Of a stretch of 64,000 nt of DNA, positions 12,201-21,901 are shown piece after piece (the stretch's first letter is position 1; each line of letters starts with the position of its first letter). Source of the DNA: Blastomussa wellsi (taxonomy: Eukaryota; Cnidaria; Anthozoa; Scleractinia; Plerogyridae). The position numbers and the translations under genes were made by a program. The stretch lies in NCBI GenBank assembly GCA_947652115.1, contig OX393567.1, forward strand, positions 592,001 to 656,000. Reading direction: 5' to 3'. The notes under the pieces are model-generated. The model saw only the letters and a program-made list of their open reading frames with translations. It ran no database searches and was not told the DNA's origin.

Positions 12201-13755
12201 CTGACAATTGTTAGCTCAGCAGGATCCTCTGGAATAGAAACATTTGCAACAAATTATTAATAAATTTCTTGGGATAACTTTTATAATGTTACAGTGAGGA
12301 CACTTGAAACATCACATGACCATTTTAATTGAATACATTTTTTGTTATCATTATCCAATGTTGGCCACTCATATAAACAGAATTATCATTTTTAGGTGCT
12401 GAAAATACTAATCCTTTTGTCTATATCAAGAGCTCTTGTTGAATCATTACAAAAAATGTAAAATAAAGTGTTCATGAATGGTTCAAGTGTCCACACTGTA
12501 AAATTAACAATAAAATTAACAATAATAATAAATTTGAACACCAAGTGGAAAGCTTGAAAATAATTATATACAATTGTGCAGCATGCCCTAATGCTATACA
12601 CGTGTACATGTCAAAAAGAGTTGGGGACTACACCAAGAATCTTTTCTATAAAATGAAGTACCTCTCTTGAGCTACACGGGCAAAAATACCTGATTGTAAC
12701 AGCTGGGTTAGCACATCAGCAATTCTTGGAAGATGTTCTGGCGTGTCCTTGCAGAGGTCTGGTAGGCCTTTTATAGCTTGTCTCCTGATCTGTGATACAA
12801 AACAAAGTTACAGTTATGTGCCAATCAAATCGAAGCGTCAACAACCCCCCACCAGACATACTCCGGGCATTTGACACCAACAGATGTTAGGGTTCTGTGG
12901 CATAATGATTACTGTGTTTGATCTCAACTTCAGGAGCATAATAGCAGCTAATAAAAAGTTGAAACAGTAATCTGGTCGCTTATCAATTTTCCTGGGGGTG
13001 GGGCATTTAAACCTGCCTTTTGGTCCAGGGAGGGGGGAATTGGAACTCAAATTTTCCAAAAGTTCAAATGCCCGGATGGGATGTTGAAGCTTCGATTTGA
13101 CTGTTACATTAGAATGTTTGAATTTCAACTCAACTATTCAAGTGTTGCTTAAAGTCAACTTTGATATATATGTTTCATGTACCCTTGGTCCAATCGGGAA
13201 TTTTGCTCTTGTTCTGGGGAATGGAATTACATGTTAATACAACAAAGGAAACTACCAGATTGTCGTAAAACCGAGTCACAACTTGCAACCATATCAGCTT
13301 ATATTATTTCCTCAAGAGCAAAAACAACAAAACACAATGTAGCATTTAAGGCTTATGTCAACTTCTGAAACTTACCATGTTATCTTCATCTTCGCATAAA
13401 TCCAGCATAGCGTCAATAGCATTTTCCTGCAACTTTGGGAAGAACTTGAAGAATCTTGTTATAAACTGAGAGGCCAGACGTTTCTCTGCCTGTGAACCCT
13501 TCACAGCAGCCAATATCAACAGAAAAGCACTATCTTGCTGTCAAAAACAAGATTTCGGAACAACTTTGTCCATCAGGTTTTTCATAAAATGAAAACAAAT
13601 GTTTTGACGGGCACTTGCACGGTTTACACGTGACGGATAGGCGCCATGTTGAAACTTTGATTGGAAGCCAGATTGATCAAGCTTACCTCTCCTGCTTTCT
13701 CCTTCGCATCTGCGAGGATTCCAAACTGCTTGTAAAGATCCTCAACACCCGCCAT
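6290..13755 (-). CDS. API5: Apoptosis inhibitor 5 (API5/AAC-11)
   Basis: Fourteen coding exons on the minus strand: 13755-13687, 13537-13376, 12789-12690, 12228-12163, 12007-11850, 11309-11175, 10032-9967, 9842-9651, 9016-8894, 8574-8516, 8151-8001, 7450-7391, 7230-7166 and 6524-6290. Lengths sum to 1641 bases, 546 aa, close to the vertebrate protein. All introns are GT-AG. Recognition blocks include EKRLASQFITRFFKFFP, LDLCEDED, EPKLQFSYVECLIFAFHQL, LKDFRLRLQYF and DLFHNPPSFKSIITLSWKPP. The family is a nuclear all-helical scaffold, HEAT-like N-terminus then ARM-like repeats, reported to bind FGF2 and Acinus and to suppress apoptosis. The last exon supplies a basic KRKR stretch and an RG-rich tail (GRGRGVRQGGRNRGRGRG), consistent with nuclear and RNA-associated function. 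The start ATG is the first in the exon and gives the conserved GVEDLYKQFGILADA. Confidence 0.97.
9266..9609. mobile_element. Hairpin MITE in an API5 intron
   Basis: Lies between the exons at 9842-9651 and 9016-8894. Arms of about 125 bases begin CACTAAAATAAACCTTTGCA on the left and end TGCAAAGGTTTATTTTAGTG on the right, flanking a short centre near 9390-9480. No ORF of note. No clear target duplication. Confidence 0.75.
11011..11190. repeat. 90-bp tandem duplication covering an API5 splice donor
   Basis: Copies 11011-11100 and 11101-11190 differ at only a few positions. The second copy contains the last 16 bases of the API5 exon 11309-11175 and its GT donor (11173-11174). The first copy, inside the intron, carries the same donor context GGAATGC/CACCTGG at 11083-11084, a potential decoy 5' splice site. 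Confidence 0.9.
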
Positions 13756-14233
13756 GAAAATTAAAAGGCGTCAAAGATAGAGAAACACAGCTACAAAACC
13801 AGTTGTTAAATTAAAAGTTTGCAACAAAACTGGAAGTCAGGGTCAGGCCTTGGGCTCCGCGCCTAGCCTCACTTTCATGTTTCACGGTCAGCGGACGAGC
13901 GTTGGAATGAACACAGAATACTTGAGGGAGGGAAGGTTGAATAAAACTAAGGGATTTTCTTAGTTCTGGCATTCAAATTGGTAAAATGAAACATTGAAAA
14001 TAAGACACATTTTTAGCAAATGATCCTTATTTTAGGACTGTTTTAAACCATCATTGTTACTGTTTTAGGATTATAAATTTTCTATTTGTAAGCACCCTTC
14101 CCCAGAGAGTAGGTTTTGCTCTTGGAAGGATCGGAAAACACGTCAAAAGATCTTGAAAGGAGCAATATAAGCTTACAGTGAAAAACTATTTCCTCTTTAT
14201 AGCAGAGATAGAAGCATTGAAGTACGGCACATA
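13756..14233. promoter_or_regulatory. Shared head-to-head promoter region
   Basis: Only 478 bases separate the API5 start codon (minus) from the start of the membrane-protein gene (plus). Both transcripts must initiate here or nearby, so a bidirectional promoter is inferred. No TATA box with a convincing position was seen. Confidence 0.6.
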
Positions 14234-15729
14234 ATGGCTATGGATAATGTTACAGGAATATTTCTGCGGAAAGAAGTCGAAGAACTGAGAAAGCAAGGCG
14301 AAAGTTGGGGCCTGACGAAGGAACAAATCGATGAGGCTATTCTTCGCGCGTTGGGAGGTAGTTTATTCGCTTTGGGTTCTCGGTCAAATATATTTTAAGT
14401 TTTCCTTGAACGATTTGGTTTTGATAATTTTACGACGATTCGGTTACTCTTTCTTCGTCAAACACTTTTGGTCGAGCTTTAAAATCAAATTAAAATCGGC
14501 AAATCTTTTAATCCTATCAAAAGTCTTTTCGATCGACCTTTGTATTCGCAATATGTTCGAATTATGGTAAATTTTAAATGATACTAGTTTACCTATGTAT
14601 ATTCCTTACAAGAAAAGCTTTTACGTACATTTCGTTCTATATTTATTATTTAGCATTAACTGAAGTGTGAGTTTTCGTTTACTTTTGTCCCACTTGCTAT
14701 GATATTTATTCTGCGATCATTTTCTTCGGGGAGCCACTACGTCTCTGGAACCTATATTTTCATTGTAATTTGGTTTTATCAACTGGGTTGATAATGTGGA
14801 TAAAACCAAATTATCTTGTTATACTTCCCACCGACGCAGCACGACAGTTTCTTTAGAATCTTACGCCCTCTATATTTTCATTGGTCTGACGTACTGGCAT
14901 TGTTTTCATATTGTTTCAATTCATTATACTTATAGTGTTATGCGTTAATTAGCTATTGTTTTCAGAATCAATGACATGTCTGTGTTCTATTGGAATTTCT
15001 TGAATCTGATTGGTTCTCTGACTGTTTTCTATTTAAACAATAGTGTTTCTGTTGAAGAACTATCGGCTGATAGTTGCCCCTCAGAAATTTGATGTTAAAA
15101 GAAATATTTGCCCAAGAAGCGAAGCTTCAAGGGCAAATACCGGTATGCTAGTTTTTAAAACATCAAATTTCCAAGGGGCAACTATCAGGCCGATAGTTCT
15201 GAGACAAAAACACTCTATTTTCTTTATTGTTCACCACTAAACTTTCTTCCGCACATGCCCATTGAAAAGCGAACCTTTTGAATTATTTGTTTTCAAACTT
15301 TTTAGGACGAAAGACTTGAAGCAAATGAATTAAAACTAGACAAGAAACCAACTAGACACAAGAAATGCTCTAAATAGCCGCTTGTTTACAAAAAATTTCC
15401 ACGGATGAGCACTATCCATCCGATTTTCCTTGGACGGGCACTATGCGCTAATAGTGCCCTCGACTGATGAACACTATCTCGTCACATGTTTAATTTAGAC
15501 CAATGAGAATACGAGAAAATTTAGTGGTGAACTATAATCGCCGATAGAAAACGATCATGTGCACACTGCTCTTTGAAGGCAAGGTTTTTCTTGATTTTCA
15601 GCTTAAAATTACATAAAATGCTAGCTTTTGGAATGCAATTCTCTAATTATTATTCATAATTGTAAGCATAATTAGCGCCTAGAGCAGGCTTGGATAGGCG
15701 CTGTATAAATTTTAATTATTATTAGTTAA

Positions 15730-15798
<69 letters not shown>

Positions 15799-18418
15799 TA
15801 AAACAATTAGACTACTCACCCTTGTTTTCTATGAGCAATAGTCAACTTGGCTGTGCCTCATTGACTATTCGCTCATAGAAAACAAGGGCGAGTAGTCTAA
15901 TTGTTACATAGAATTTAAGGCATAAAATTGTAAGCATAATTTGGCGTGCATGAGGCTATGAAAATCAACAGCGTTTAGGTCAGACGCTTGTATGTTTAGC
16001 TTAATTCTATTTTGCAACCTTATTTGTTCTTTTGCAGAGAGTTCTCCATCAGCTCCTAAAGATGCCAGCAAAACTAAAACCAAGAAACGTAGCATCATCA
16101 GTCGCTGTTTACAAGTGGCAGGGCTTATTGTTCTGCTACCTATTCTGTTGTATACTGGGGTGTCACTGATGAGTACAATCAAGCCATCATTTGGATTGTA
16201 CATTGGGCAGATGACTGCTGATTTACAGTATCCACTACAACGTGTCGTCCGTCTAATTTCTCTTCCCTTGCACAACTTCATGGACTTGTCAAAGCTAAGT
16301 GCCTTGGAGTGCTTGGTCGACAACCCTTTGTATGCCCCAGGTACAATTATTTGGTTGGCTTTTCTTTAATTTATGGATTAAAAAAGTGCATCTTGTTTAG
16401 TAAATAATATTGATAATGCTAGTAGATGATGAAGCTGGTTGTCAACACTTCTAAATCAGAGAATTGCAATCAACAATGTCACAAGTTATAGTTCTCTTCT
16501 TAGATCACAGTGCTGTTTTAGATTAGCTTACAAGTTTTCCTAATACTGATAAAAATCAATTTTCTTTTTTCTTTAGAAAAACCTGATTGTGCAATATGCC
16601 AGAGTCTGAAGAAGATTGCCAGCCGTTCCAGTGCAAATCTCACCAAAGCGGCATTTAAGAAGCGTTTTTATGACACAGCGTTTCCTGTCCAGGTTAGAAA
16701 CATGCCAGGCTATGGAGACGCAGGGCACAGCTTTGAAAAATTTATGGAGTTTTATCATGCCAACCAAGCAGATCTGGAGCAGGATGCCTGTGAATTCAGG
16801 ATCAATGGAGGTGTGAATGAATCTGCTGGAAGTCTGGCTGAAGTACTAAAGAATTGGGATCATTACAAACCAGCTGGAAATGTCGTAGGATGGTTAGTAT
16901 TCTGTGGTCAGATTTTACAGTGTGGTTTTATAACTTTCATTTTTGTCGCCATTTCTAAGCTTAGTGTTTACAAGTCTATAAGTGGGAATGTCAGTTGTAC
17001 AAGTGACAAAAGTTGCAAGTACATGTAAAAATCAGTAGCTACAGTACCATTGACTATTCACCTTTAATCTTTTTTTGTATTTTGTTGCAGGAAAGTCTGC
17101 TATGGACAGGGCTTAAGATCACTGCGAGCCCTGTTTCCTCGACCATACTGTATTCATAGTGAGGGTGCTTTAGACAAGTCAATGTATCTGTTACAACCAG
17201 CTGCAGAAGCAACAGATAGCTCCACTGAACAAGTGATTACATCAGAGACAGTAAGCCCATTTACTCTCCAATCAGCTTTATTTGCTCAAAATGTGAGATT
17301 ATTGTTTGAAATATGAATAATTTATGAAATGTTTGTATTTTCTGTCACCAGGCAAAAGGCACATTTGACAACGTGTGGATGGCACAAGTGACTGGATCGA
17401 CAGTTGTAAGACTCCTGCCAATTGATCACTGTGAAGACGAGTGTGAGAAGTTTGAGTTTACATTGACTCAAGGAGATGTGTGTAAGTAAGCCTGAAGTGC
17501 AACTTGCAGCTAAACTGTTCCTCTGTACCAGCCCTTGCCTTGATTCTGCTGCTCGTCATTCCTTGGTAGCGCAAGGGTGCATTTCTTAAACAAGGACTGT
17601 TCATTGACCCTTTGTGGCACTTAACATGCATGTTTAGGACAAATGACCGTGCTTTTACCAGCAGGACCCCTCTGGATACCAGCAACATTGCTGAGTTAAT
17701 AAAATTTACCTTTACCAATCTACTAGCATAGGATTATGTGAAAAATGCCTGGTACATCAAGTGATAAGAGTAAAGAAAATTGTCAACTACTCAGGAGAAG
17801 TTTGGTTGATGAACTTCTACTCCCAGATTCTAAATCGTCATTGCATTAATTGAACTGTAATCAGTGAGAAAGAAAGAAAGAGAGCTGATTAGATTTGAAA
17901 ACGTGCCCCACCCCTTGTTTGCTTACGTTTTCTGGGTTTGCCTTAAAGGGACACTGTCACGAGTATAACTTCAAAAATTCAACAGCCCAAAAATAGGTTT
18001 ACTCCAATGGAAACCTACAAACAGTGGTTAAGTTTTGTTAAAATTACTTTGCCAGTGCACTTACATAGTAAAATATGGAGTGATATCATTATGATACCAT
18101 CAGGAGCTGTAGGTCTCAACTTGAAAAAGTCAGGCTGACTTTTTCAAGTTCTGTCCTTGTGATTTGGAAAAATTGGTGAAAACTATGTATGATCACTCTC
18201 TTCCTTAAACAATTTGCTTGATATCCATCTCTTTATGTTCTTGGGGCATTTCCTGTATGGATTGATGAAAGAACTTAATCATAATTTTGTGTCAGTTTGT
18301 TACTATACGTCTTTTTTCTTCCTTTTTTGCAGTTTTCTTCTCTCAGTATACATGGGTTGCCACTTTTCATAATGTTGCCAATGAGCCTGCAATGGTTTTC
18401 ACTTCTTCGTTTGCATAG
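14234..18418 (+). CDS. Uncharacterised type II membrane protein, cupin/JmjC-like
   Basis: Six exons: 14234-14357, 16038-16340, 16577-16892, 17091-17250, 17352-17481, 18333-18418; phases agree and the total is 1119 bases, 372 aa. An N-terminal charged helix is followed by a basic stretch (KTKTKKR) and one hydrophobic segment at about residues 65-86 (VAGLIVLLPILLY), with no signal peptide, so a type II topology is likely. A CAIC motif follows the membrane. The C-terminus has WMAQVTGSTVVRLLP, then LTQGDVFFFSQYTWVATFHN, which resembles the beta-strand pattern of cupin_8/JmjC domains (Q-V-x-G, G-D-x-x-F, W...H-N). The usual HxD iron-ligand motif is not evident, so it may be catalytically inactive. 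I do not recognise an orthologue. A second in-frame ATG lies two codons downstream. Confidence 0.8.
14757..14850. repeat. Copy of the TTGGTTTTATCAACTGGGTT repeat family, rearranged
   Basis: Contains TTGGTTTTATCAACTGGGTTGATAATG followed by inverted pieces and a reverse-complement ACTTCCCACCGACGCAGCAC block. The same units are in opposite arrangement at 34430-34567 and 56727-56961. Located in intron 1 of the cupin-like gene. Confidence 0.7.
15028..15218. mobile_element. Hairpin MITE in intron 1 of the cupin-like gene
   Basis: Arms pair GAACTATCGGCTGATAGTTGCCCCT with its diverged complement AGGGGCAACTATCAGGCCGATAGTTC, around a centre with GAAGCGAAGCTTC. No coding content. Confidence 0.7.
15655..15798. 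repeat. LINE 3' tail plus (TTA)n microsatellite
   Basis: The stretch GCGCCTAGAGCAGGCTTGG...GGCGCTGTATAAATTTTAATTATTATT looks like the 3' end of cnidarian CR1/L2-like LINEs, followed by about 22 TTA units (15732-15797). No upstream ORF of the element remains. Confidence 0.6.
15813..15905. mobile_element. Hairpin element, ACAATTAGACTACTC family, copy 1
   Basis: Near-perfect foldback: AACAATTAGACTACTCACCC on the left and its complement GGGCGAGTAGTCTAATTGTT on the right, with TTTTCTATGAGC arms inside. A diverged copy lies at 47918-48013 in an AP2A intron. Confidence 0.8.
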
Positions 18419-18842
18419 ATTAACAAAAGAAAAACAAGGAAAGAAATGTGCATGATCAACTTGAAACCTTGTAATTATTAGTAAGAATAGTTTTAGATTT
18501 CTTGACAACGACAGTAGGCATTAATTAAAGAAAAAAATGGAGCATGTACTACAGCACAGGCCAAAAAATATGTAACTTAGCCTGCTTTGCAATTAAATTA
18601 GGTGAAATAAAGAAAGAAATGTTAAAACAATGATTAGGTTACTGATAAATAAAGCATTGGAAAAAAACATGGTTTTGTGAAAATTTTATTGAATAGGTTC
18701 TTTGTAGTTTTACTTTTTGACTAATATAATCACCTGTGAAAACATGGTCAATCTGCCCATGTATGCCACTCAATGTCTCAATGTAGAATGAAAGTCACTG
18801 GTCGAATTGAGTTACATTTATCTCCCAACACAGTCAATCTTA

Positions 18843-19025
18843 GGGTGCGTTCCTTTGGGGTGATCCGGATCAGGATCAGTGGTCAGAGATCACTCCGATT
18901 ATGGTGCATCAAAGAAACCAATGAATCCTTGCAAAGAGTGGATTCGCTGCAGCCTTTGATGCACCATGATCCGAGAGTTCTCGGATCACTGATCGTGGTC
19001 TAGATCATCCCAAAGGAATGCACCC
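18843..19025. mobile_element. Harbinger-like MITE with TTA target duplication
   Basis: A 183-bp element with terminal inverted repeats GGGTGCGTTCCTTTGGG and CCCAAAGGAATGCACCC, flanked on both sides by TTA (18840-18842 and 19026-19028). A three-base TWA duplication is typical of PIF/Harbinger elements. A second short hairpin (19027-19100, TTAGTCTCCTTCGCAGC arms) follows immediately. Non-coding, so non-autonomous. Confidence 0.8.
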
Positions 19026-19652
19026 TTAGTCTCCTTCGCAGCTGTCATCAGGGCCGTCACACAATGCTCCTCCTAATAATGGCTGTGAAGGAGACTAAGT
19101 CAGTCTTTGAGCCAAACTACTAAACTATAATTCAAACCATAAACTTTTTGCCTGTAAACCCCTTCTGTGGTTGTTTGAAGTGAAGGAAATCGTTTGGATC
19201 AACATCTGAAAATAATATTGGAGAAGGCTAATCTTGTACCCAGATCTCACTTTGTCTTGGAGATCTAGTTACGGGTTCTTAGATTTGGACGAGGCAAGAA
19301 TATGCTAGTACACCCATACTAACTGAGAGGCATCCCAGGGGAGATATTTATCTGCAGTTATTTATTAACCTTAATAATATTATTTCTTTAATTTGTTTAT
19401 ATTTCTAATAACTAAAGTTTTCGATAAGCAATTAAGGATAAAAACTAGCGATATCAAAGAATGACGTTTCGACAGCTCCATGCCATCATTTTCAAATTCA
19501 AATAAAGAACATTTCGTGTGTTCATTATATAGTCAATGTAAGTATGAAGGTCTCCGTGCATATGATTAAGAGATAAAAAGATAAAAGGTAAAAACGATGA
19601 ATAAAAATACAAATACAAGCGTGGTACGCTTGGAATGTCAAAAAATAAAAGG

Positions 19653-20400
19653 TCAAATAAAAAGTTTTGCTTTGATGGAGTCCGATTGAGTGTTAAGTGT
19701 TGGTTTTCTGTCTTTGATAAACAGCATTTCGTAAATCAAGCAATCCAGCTTCCGACGGCATTTCTTGAGGATTGTAAATTGGTCACGAAGATCTTTGTTC
19801 CTCAGATTGTGTACGTCCTGCAGGTGTTTGCCAATGACAGAATGTTTGTGCTCATTAATGCGCTGAAATAGGTGTCGGCACGTATAGCCGACATAATCTG
19901 CGTCGCACAGATCACATTTAAATTCATACACAACGCATTGTTCGTTAACAAGAGGTGGTTTGGGTTCCGTCACTTTAATCTCATCAGCAATTTTCTTGCT
20001 TGTAAACACTGGGCGCAAGTCGCTGTTAATTTTCTTCGCGAGATCAGAGAGCTGTTTTCGTACTAAGTCGGCTGACCGCTGATCTTTAAAGGGTATAATA
20101 ATCCGAACGGGCTTATTAACTTGAGAATCAAGCGCTTGTTCTCGGTTTTGCGACTCGATGAATCTGGTGATTGTACAGTTAATGAGTCTCTCAGGGTACT
20201 TAAGCTTGAGAAAGATCTCTTTCAAGTTATCACATTCGGCAGCGAAAAGATCAGATGAAGATGAGAGTCGATGTGCACGATTTAACATAGTCGTTAGAAG
20301 AGATCGTTTATACCTGTTGTCCACGTGGCTCTGGTAATGGAGAAGGAGGCCCTTATTTGTTGTTTTCCTGTGGACGCATGTTCTAACTTGGCTACCCATC
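19653..20400 (-). pseudogene. Penelope-like GIY-YIG endonuclease region
   Basis: The frame ends at 19653. Upstream of the nuclease are linker sequences beginning SQVRTCVHRKTTNKGLLLHY. The nuclease core reads CVVYEFKCDLCDADYVGYT, then RINEHKHSV; this is the C-terminal GIY-YIG domain of Penelope-like elements, with the CCHH-like cysteine pair typical of the family. The frame is open to the MITE junction at 20400 and continues into the MITE only by chance. Part of a broken element, so called a pseudogene. Confidence 0.85.
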
Positions 20401-20749
20401 CCCGGGGGGGGTACTCCCGTATGAAAATGACGGGGGTGCTCGTCGGAAATTTTCGAAAACACCCCTAAAAGGTACCAGAATCTCATTTTGTGGGCGTGGC
20501 TCAGAGTAATTTTTACCCCTAAAAGGTACCATTTCTGAAGTAATAAATTAACTGGATCTGGCAATTTTTATAGTGATAAACACGCTTTTTTTCAAAACCT
20601 ATACGGAAGGCCCCTAAAAGGTACCACAACATCTTAAGCGGCGGTCATTTTAGATTTTTGCACCCTAAGCGGTACCAATTCACAAATTTTACCCCCTAAA
20701 AGGTACGACGAGCACCCCCGTCATTTTTATAGGGGAGTACCCCCCCGGG
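20401..20749. mobile_element. hAT-like MITE inserted in the Penelope ORF
   Basis: 349 bp with terminal inverted repeats CCCGGGGGGGGTACTCCC and GGGAGTACCCCCCCGGG, flanked by the 8-bp duplication TACCCATC (20393-20400 and 20750-20757). Eight-base duplications are the hallmark of hAT elements. The interior is a series of CCCTAAAAGGTACC units. Removing the element with one copy of the duplication leaves the Penelope frame continuous. Confidence 0.92.
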
Positions 20750-21251
20750 TACCCATCTTCATAAGTTCCATCCCGATGAAAGGTAGTTTACCATTGATTG
20801 CTACTTCCATGGTAAACTTGAGTGCAGGGTGTGCTTTGTTCAGCGTTGCAAGAAAAGCTCTAGCAGTTGGAATGTCTTGCACCGCGGCTAAGGTGTCATC
20901 GACGTACCTTCGGTAAAAGGAGGGTAGTTTATTCTCCCTTTCAAGCTTCTCCTCGATGGAACACATGAATGTATTTGCCATGAGCGGTCCTAGTAGTGAT
21001 CCCATCGCTACGCCATCTACTTGTTCGTAGAGGCTGCCGTTAAACTGGAAAAGTTGGTGTTTTGTAGCGACTCTTAGAAGGGCAACGAGGTCATCTCGGC
21101 TGATGTTTAGGTTGTATGTCACATTGAACCAGTTCTCAGTAAAAGCTTTGTTAGCAAGGATCTGTATTGTTTCCTCGAGGGGCACATTTGTGAAGAGCGA
21201 AGATACGTCATACACGAAATGTTCTTTATTTGAATTTGAAAATGATGGCAT
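20750..21251 (-). pseudogene. Penelope-like reverse transcriptase, N-terminally truncated
   Basis: The ORF opens with a few codons derived from the terminal inverted repeat, then shows VYDVSSLFTNVPLEETI (first catalytic aspartate block), DGVAMGSLLGPLMANTFM (motif B), YRRYVDDTLA (YVDD, motif C) and LPFIGM. These are characteristic of Penelope-like reverse transcriptases. The usual upstream fingers region is absent. The frame is interrupted by the MITE at its 3' end. Confidence 0.9.
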
Positions 21252-21360
21252 GGAGCTGTCGAAACGTCATTCTTTGATATCGCTAGTTTTTATCCTTAAT
21301 TGTTTATATTTGTTATTTATATATGATATTTTAACAAAAATTTTATGCTCACGATACAAC

Positions 21361-21410
21361 CTTTTAAAGACATGTTTCGGCATGACTCATGCCATCATCA
21401 GTTTAATGTG
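21361..21410 (-). ncRNA. Minimal type I hammerhead ribozyme
   Basis: On the minus strand the catalytic core is intact: CTGATGA (21401-21395), a stem II with GGCAT/ATGCC arms (21393-21379), GAAA (21378-21375), a tiny stem III with CATG, and the cleavage triplet GTC ending at 21369. Stem I forms from TTAAA (21406-21402) and TTTAA (21368-21364). Short stem III hammerheads are known from the terminal repeats of Penelope-like elements, and this one sits next to a Penelope element. Cleavage is predicted between 21369 and 21368. Confidence 0.85.
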
Positions 21411-21758
21411 TTGTTCCAGTTTCCACTGTTTTAGATACGTTTACGAGTATGTTAACAATTTGAAATTTAAAATACAGTAACAGTTACAATTCTGCGCATG
21501 CAAGTGAACGAGTGTTAATTACAGAATCGAGTCACAAGAAGCAAAACTCATTGCTGTTGTAATTGCGCATTTAGTTGATGCGATATGATATTTTATATTA
21601 AAAAATAAATAAATAATATTTCACTAAAAAGTAACTCGACTATACGCTGTAAGAAATCTATTCGAGCTCTTTACATCCTCTTTTGAATCCTTGAGTCCAT
21701 TCCATTCATGATTTTCTCTATTGCCCTCATTTCTATGTCGCGTTGATTCTTTGGTGCA

Positions 21759-21810
21759 TGCGCACAACGCTTTCTCCCTCTTGCTTCAACTCCTCGTTCC
21801 GAACAGAAAG
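21759..21810 (+). promoter_or_regulatory. RPS16: RPS16 5' leader exon with TOP-like tract
   Basis: The pyrimidine run CTTTCTCCCTCTTGC near 21770 resembles the 5' terminal oligopyrimidine start of ribosomal protein mRNAs. The leader ends with AACAGAAAG/GTACGAG, a donor at 21811, and the next acceptor TTTCTTTTCAG sits directly before the start ATG at 21902. An upstream ATG at 21758 would run into a stop across this splice and lies before the inferred start of transcription. Confidence 0.6.
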
Positions 21811-21901
21811 GTACGAGAATCAAAGGTTAAATTTCGAAGTTTTTATTTTGTGGCGCTGTTTATTTTCGTCTAACTTCATGTCATGCGTCGTTTCTTTTCA
21901 G

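Larger units (their letters stand above)
19429..21302 (-). mobile_element. Penelope-like retroelement, 5'-truncated, inverted-repeat bounded
   Basis: Identical inverted repeats of 91 bases lie at 19429-19519 and 21212-21302. Between them, on the minus strand, is a reverse-transcriptase region followed by a GIY-YIG endonuclease region, the order expected of Penelope-like elements. The element is split by a MITE at 20401-20749. The reverse transcriptase begins directly at its first catalytic block, so the upstream half of the protein is missing. The right repeat supplies the first codons of the remaining ORF, meaning that a copy of the 3' end has been fused inverted to the truncated 5' end. Confidence 0.9.

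Noticed and set aside
19456..19495. Functional hammerhead in the Penelope inverted repeats (also 21237-21275)
   Set aside because: GAAA and CGTC are present with a weak stem II, but the CTG of the core is replaced by AAA, so it is at best a dead relic.
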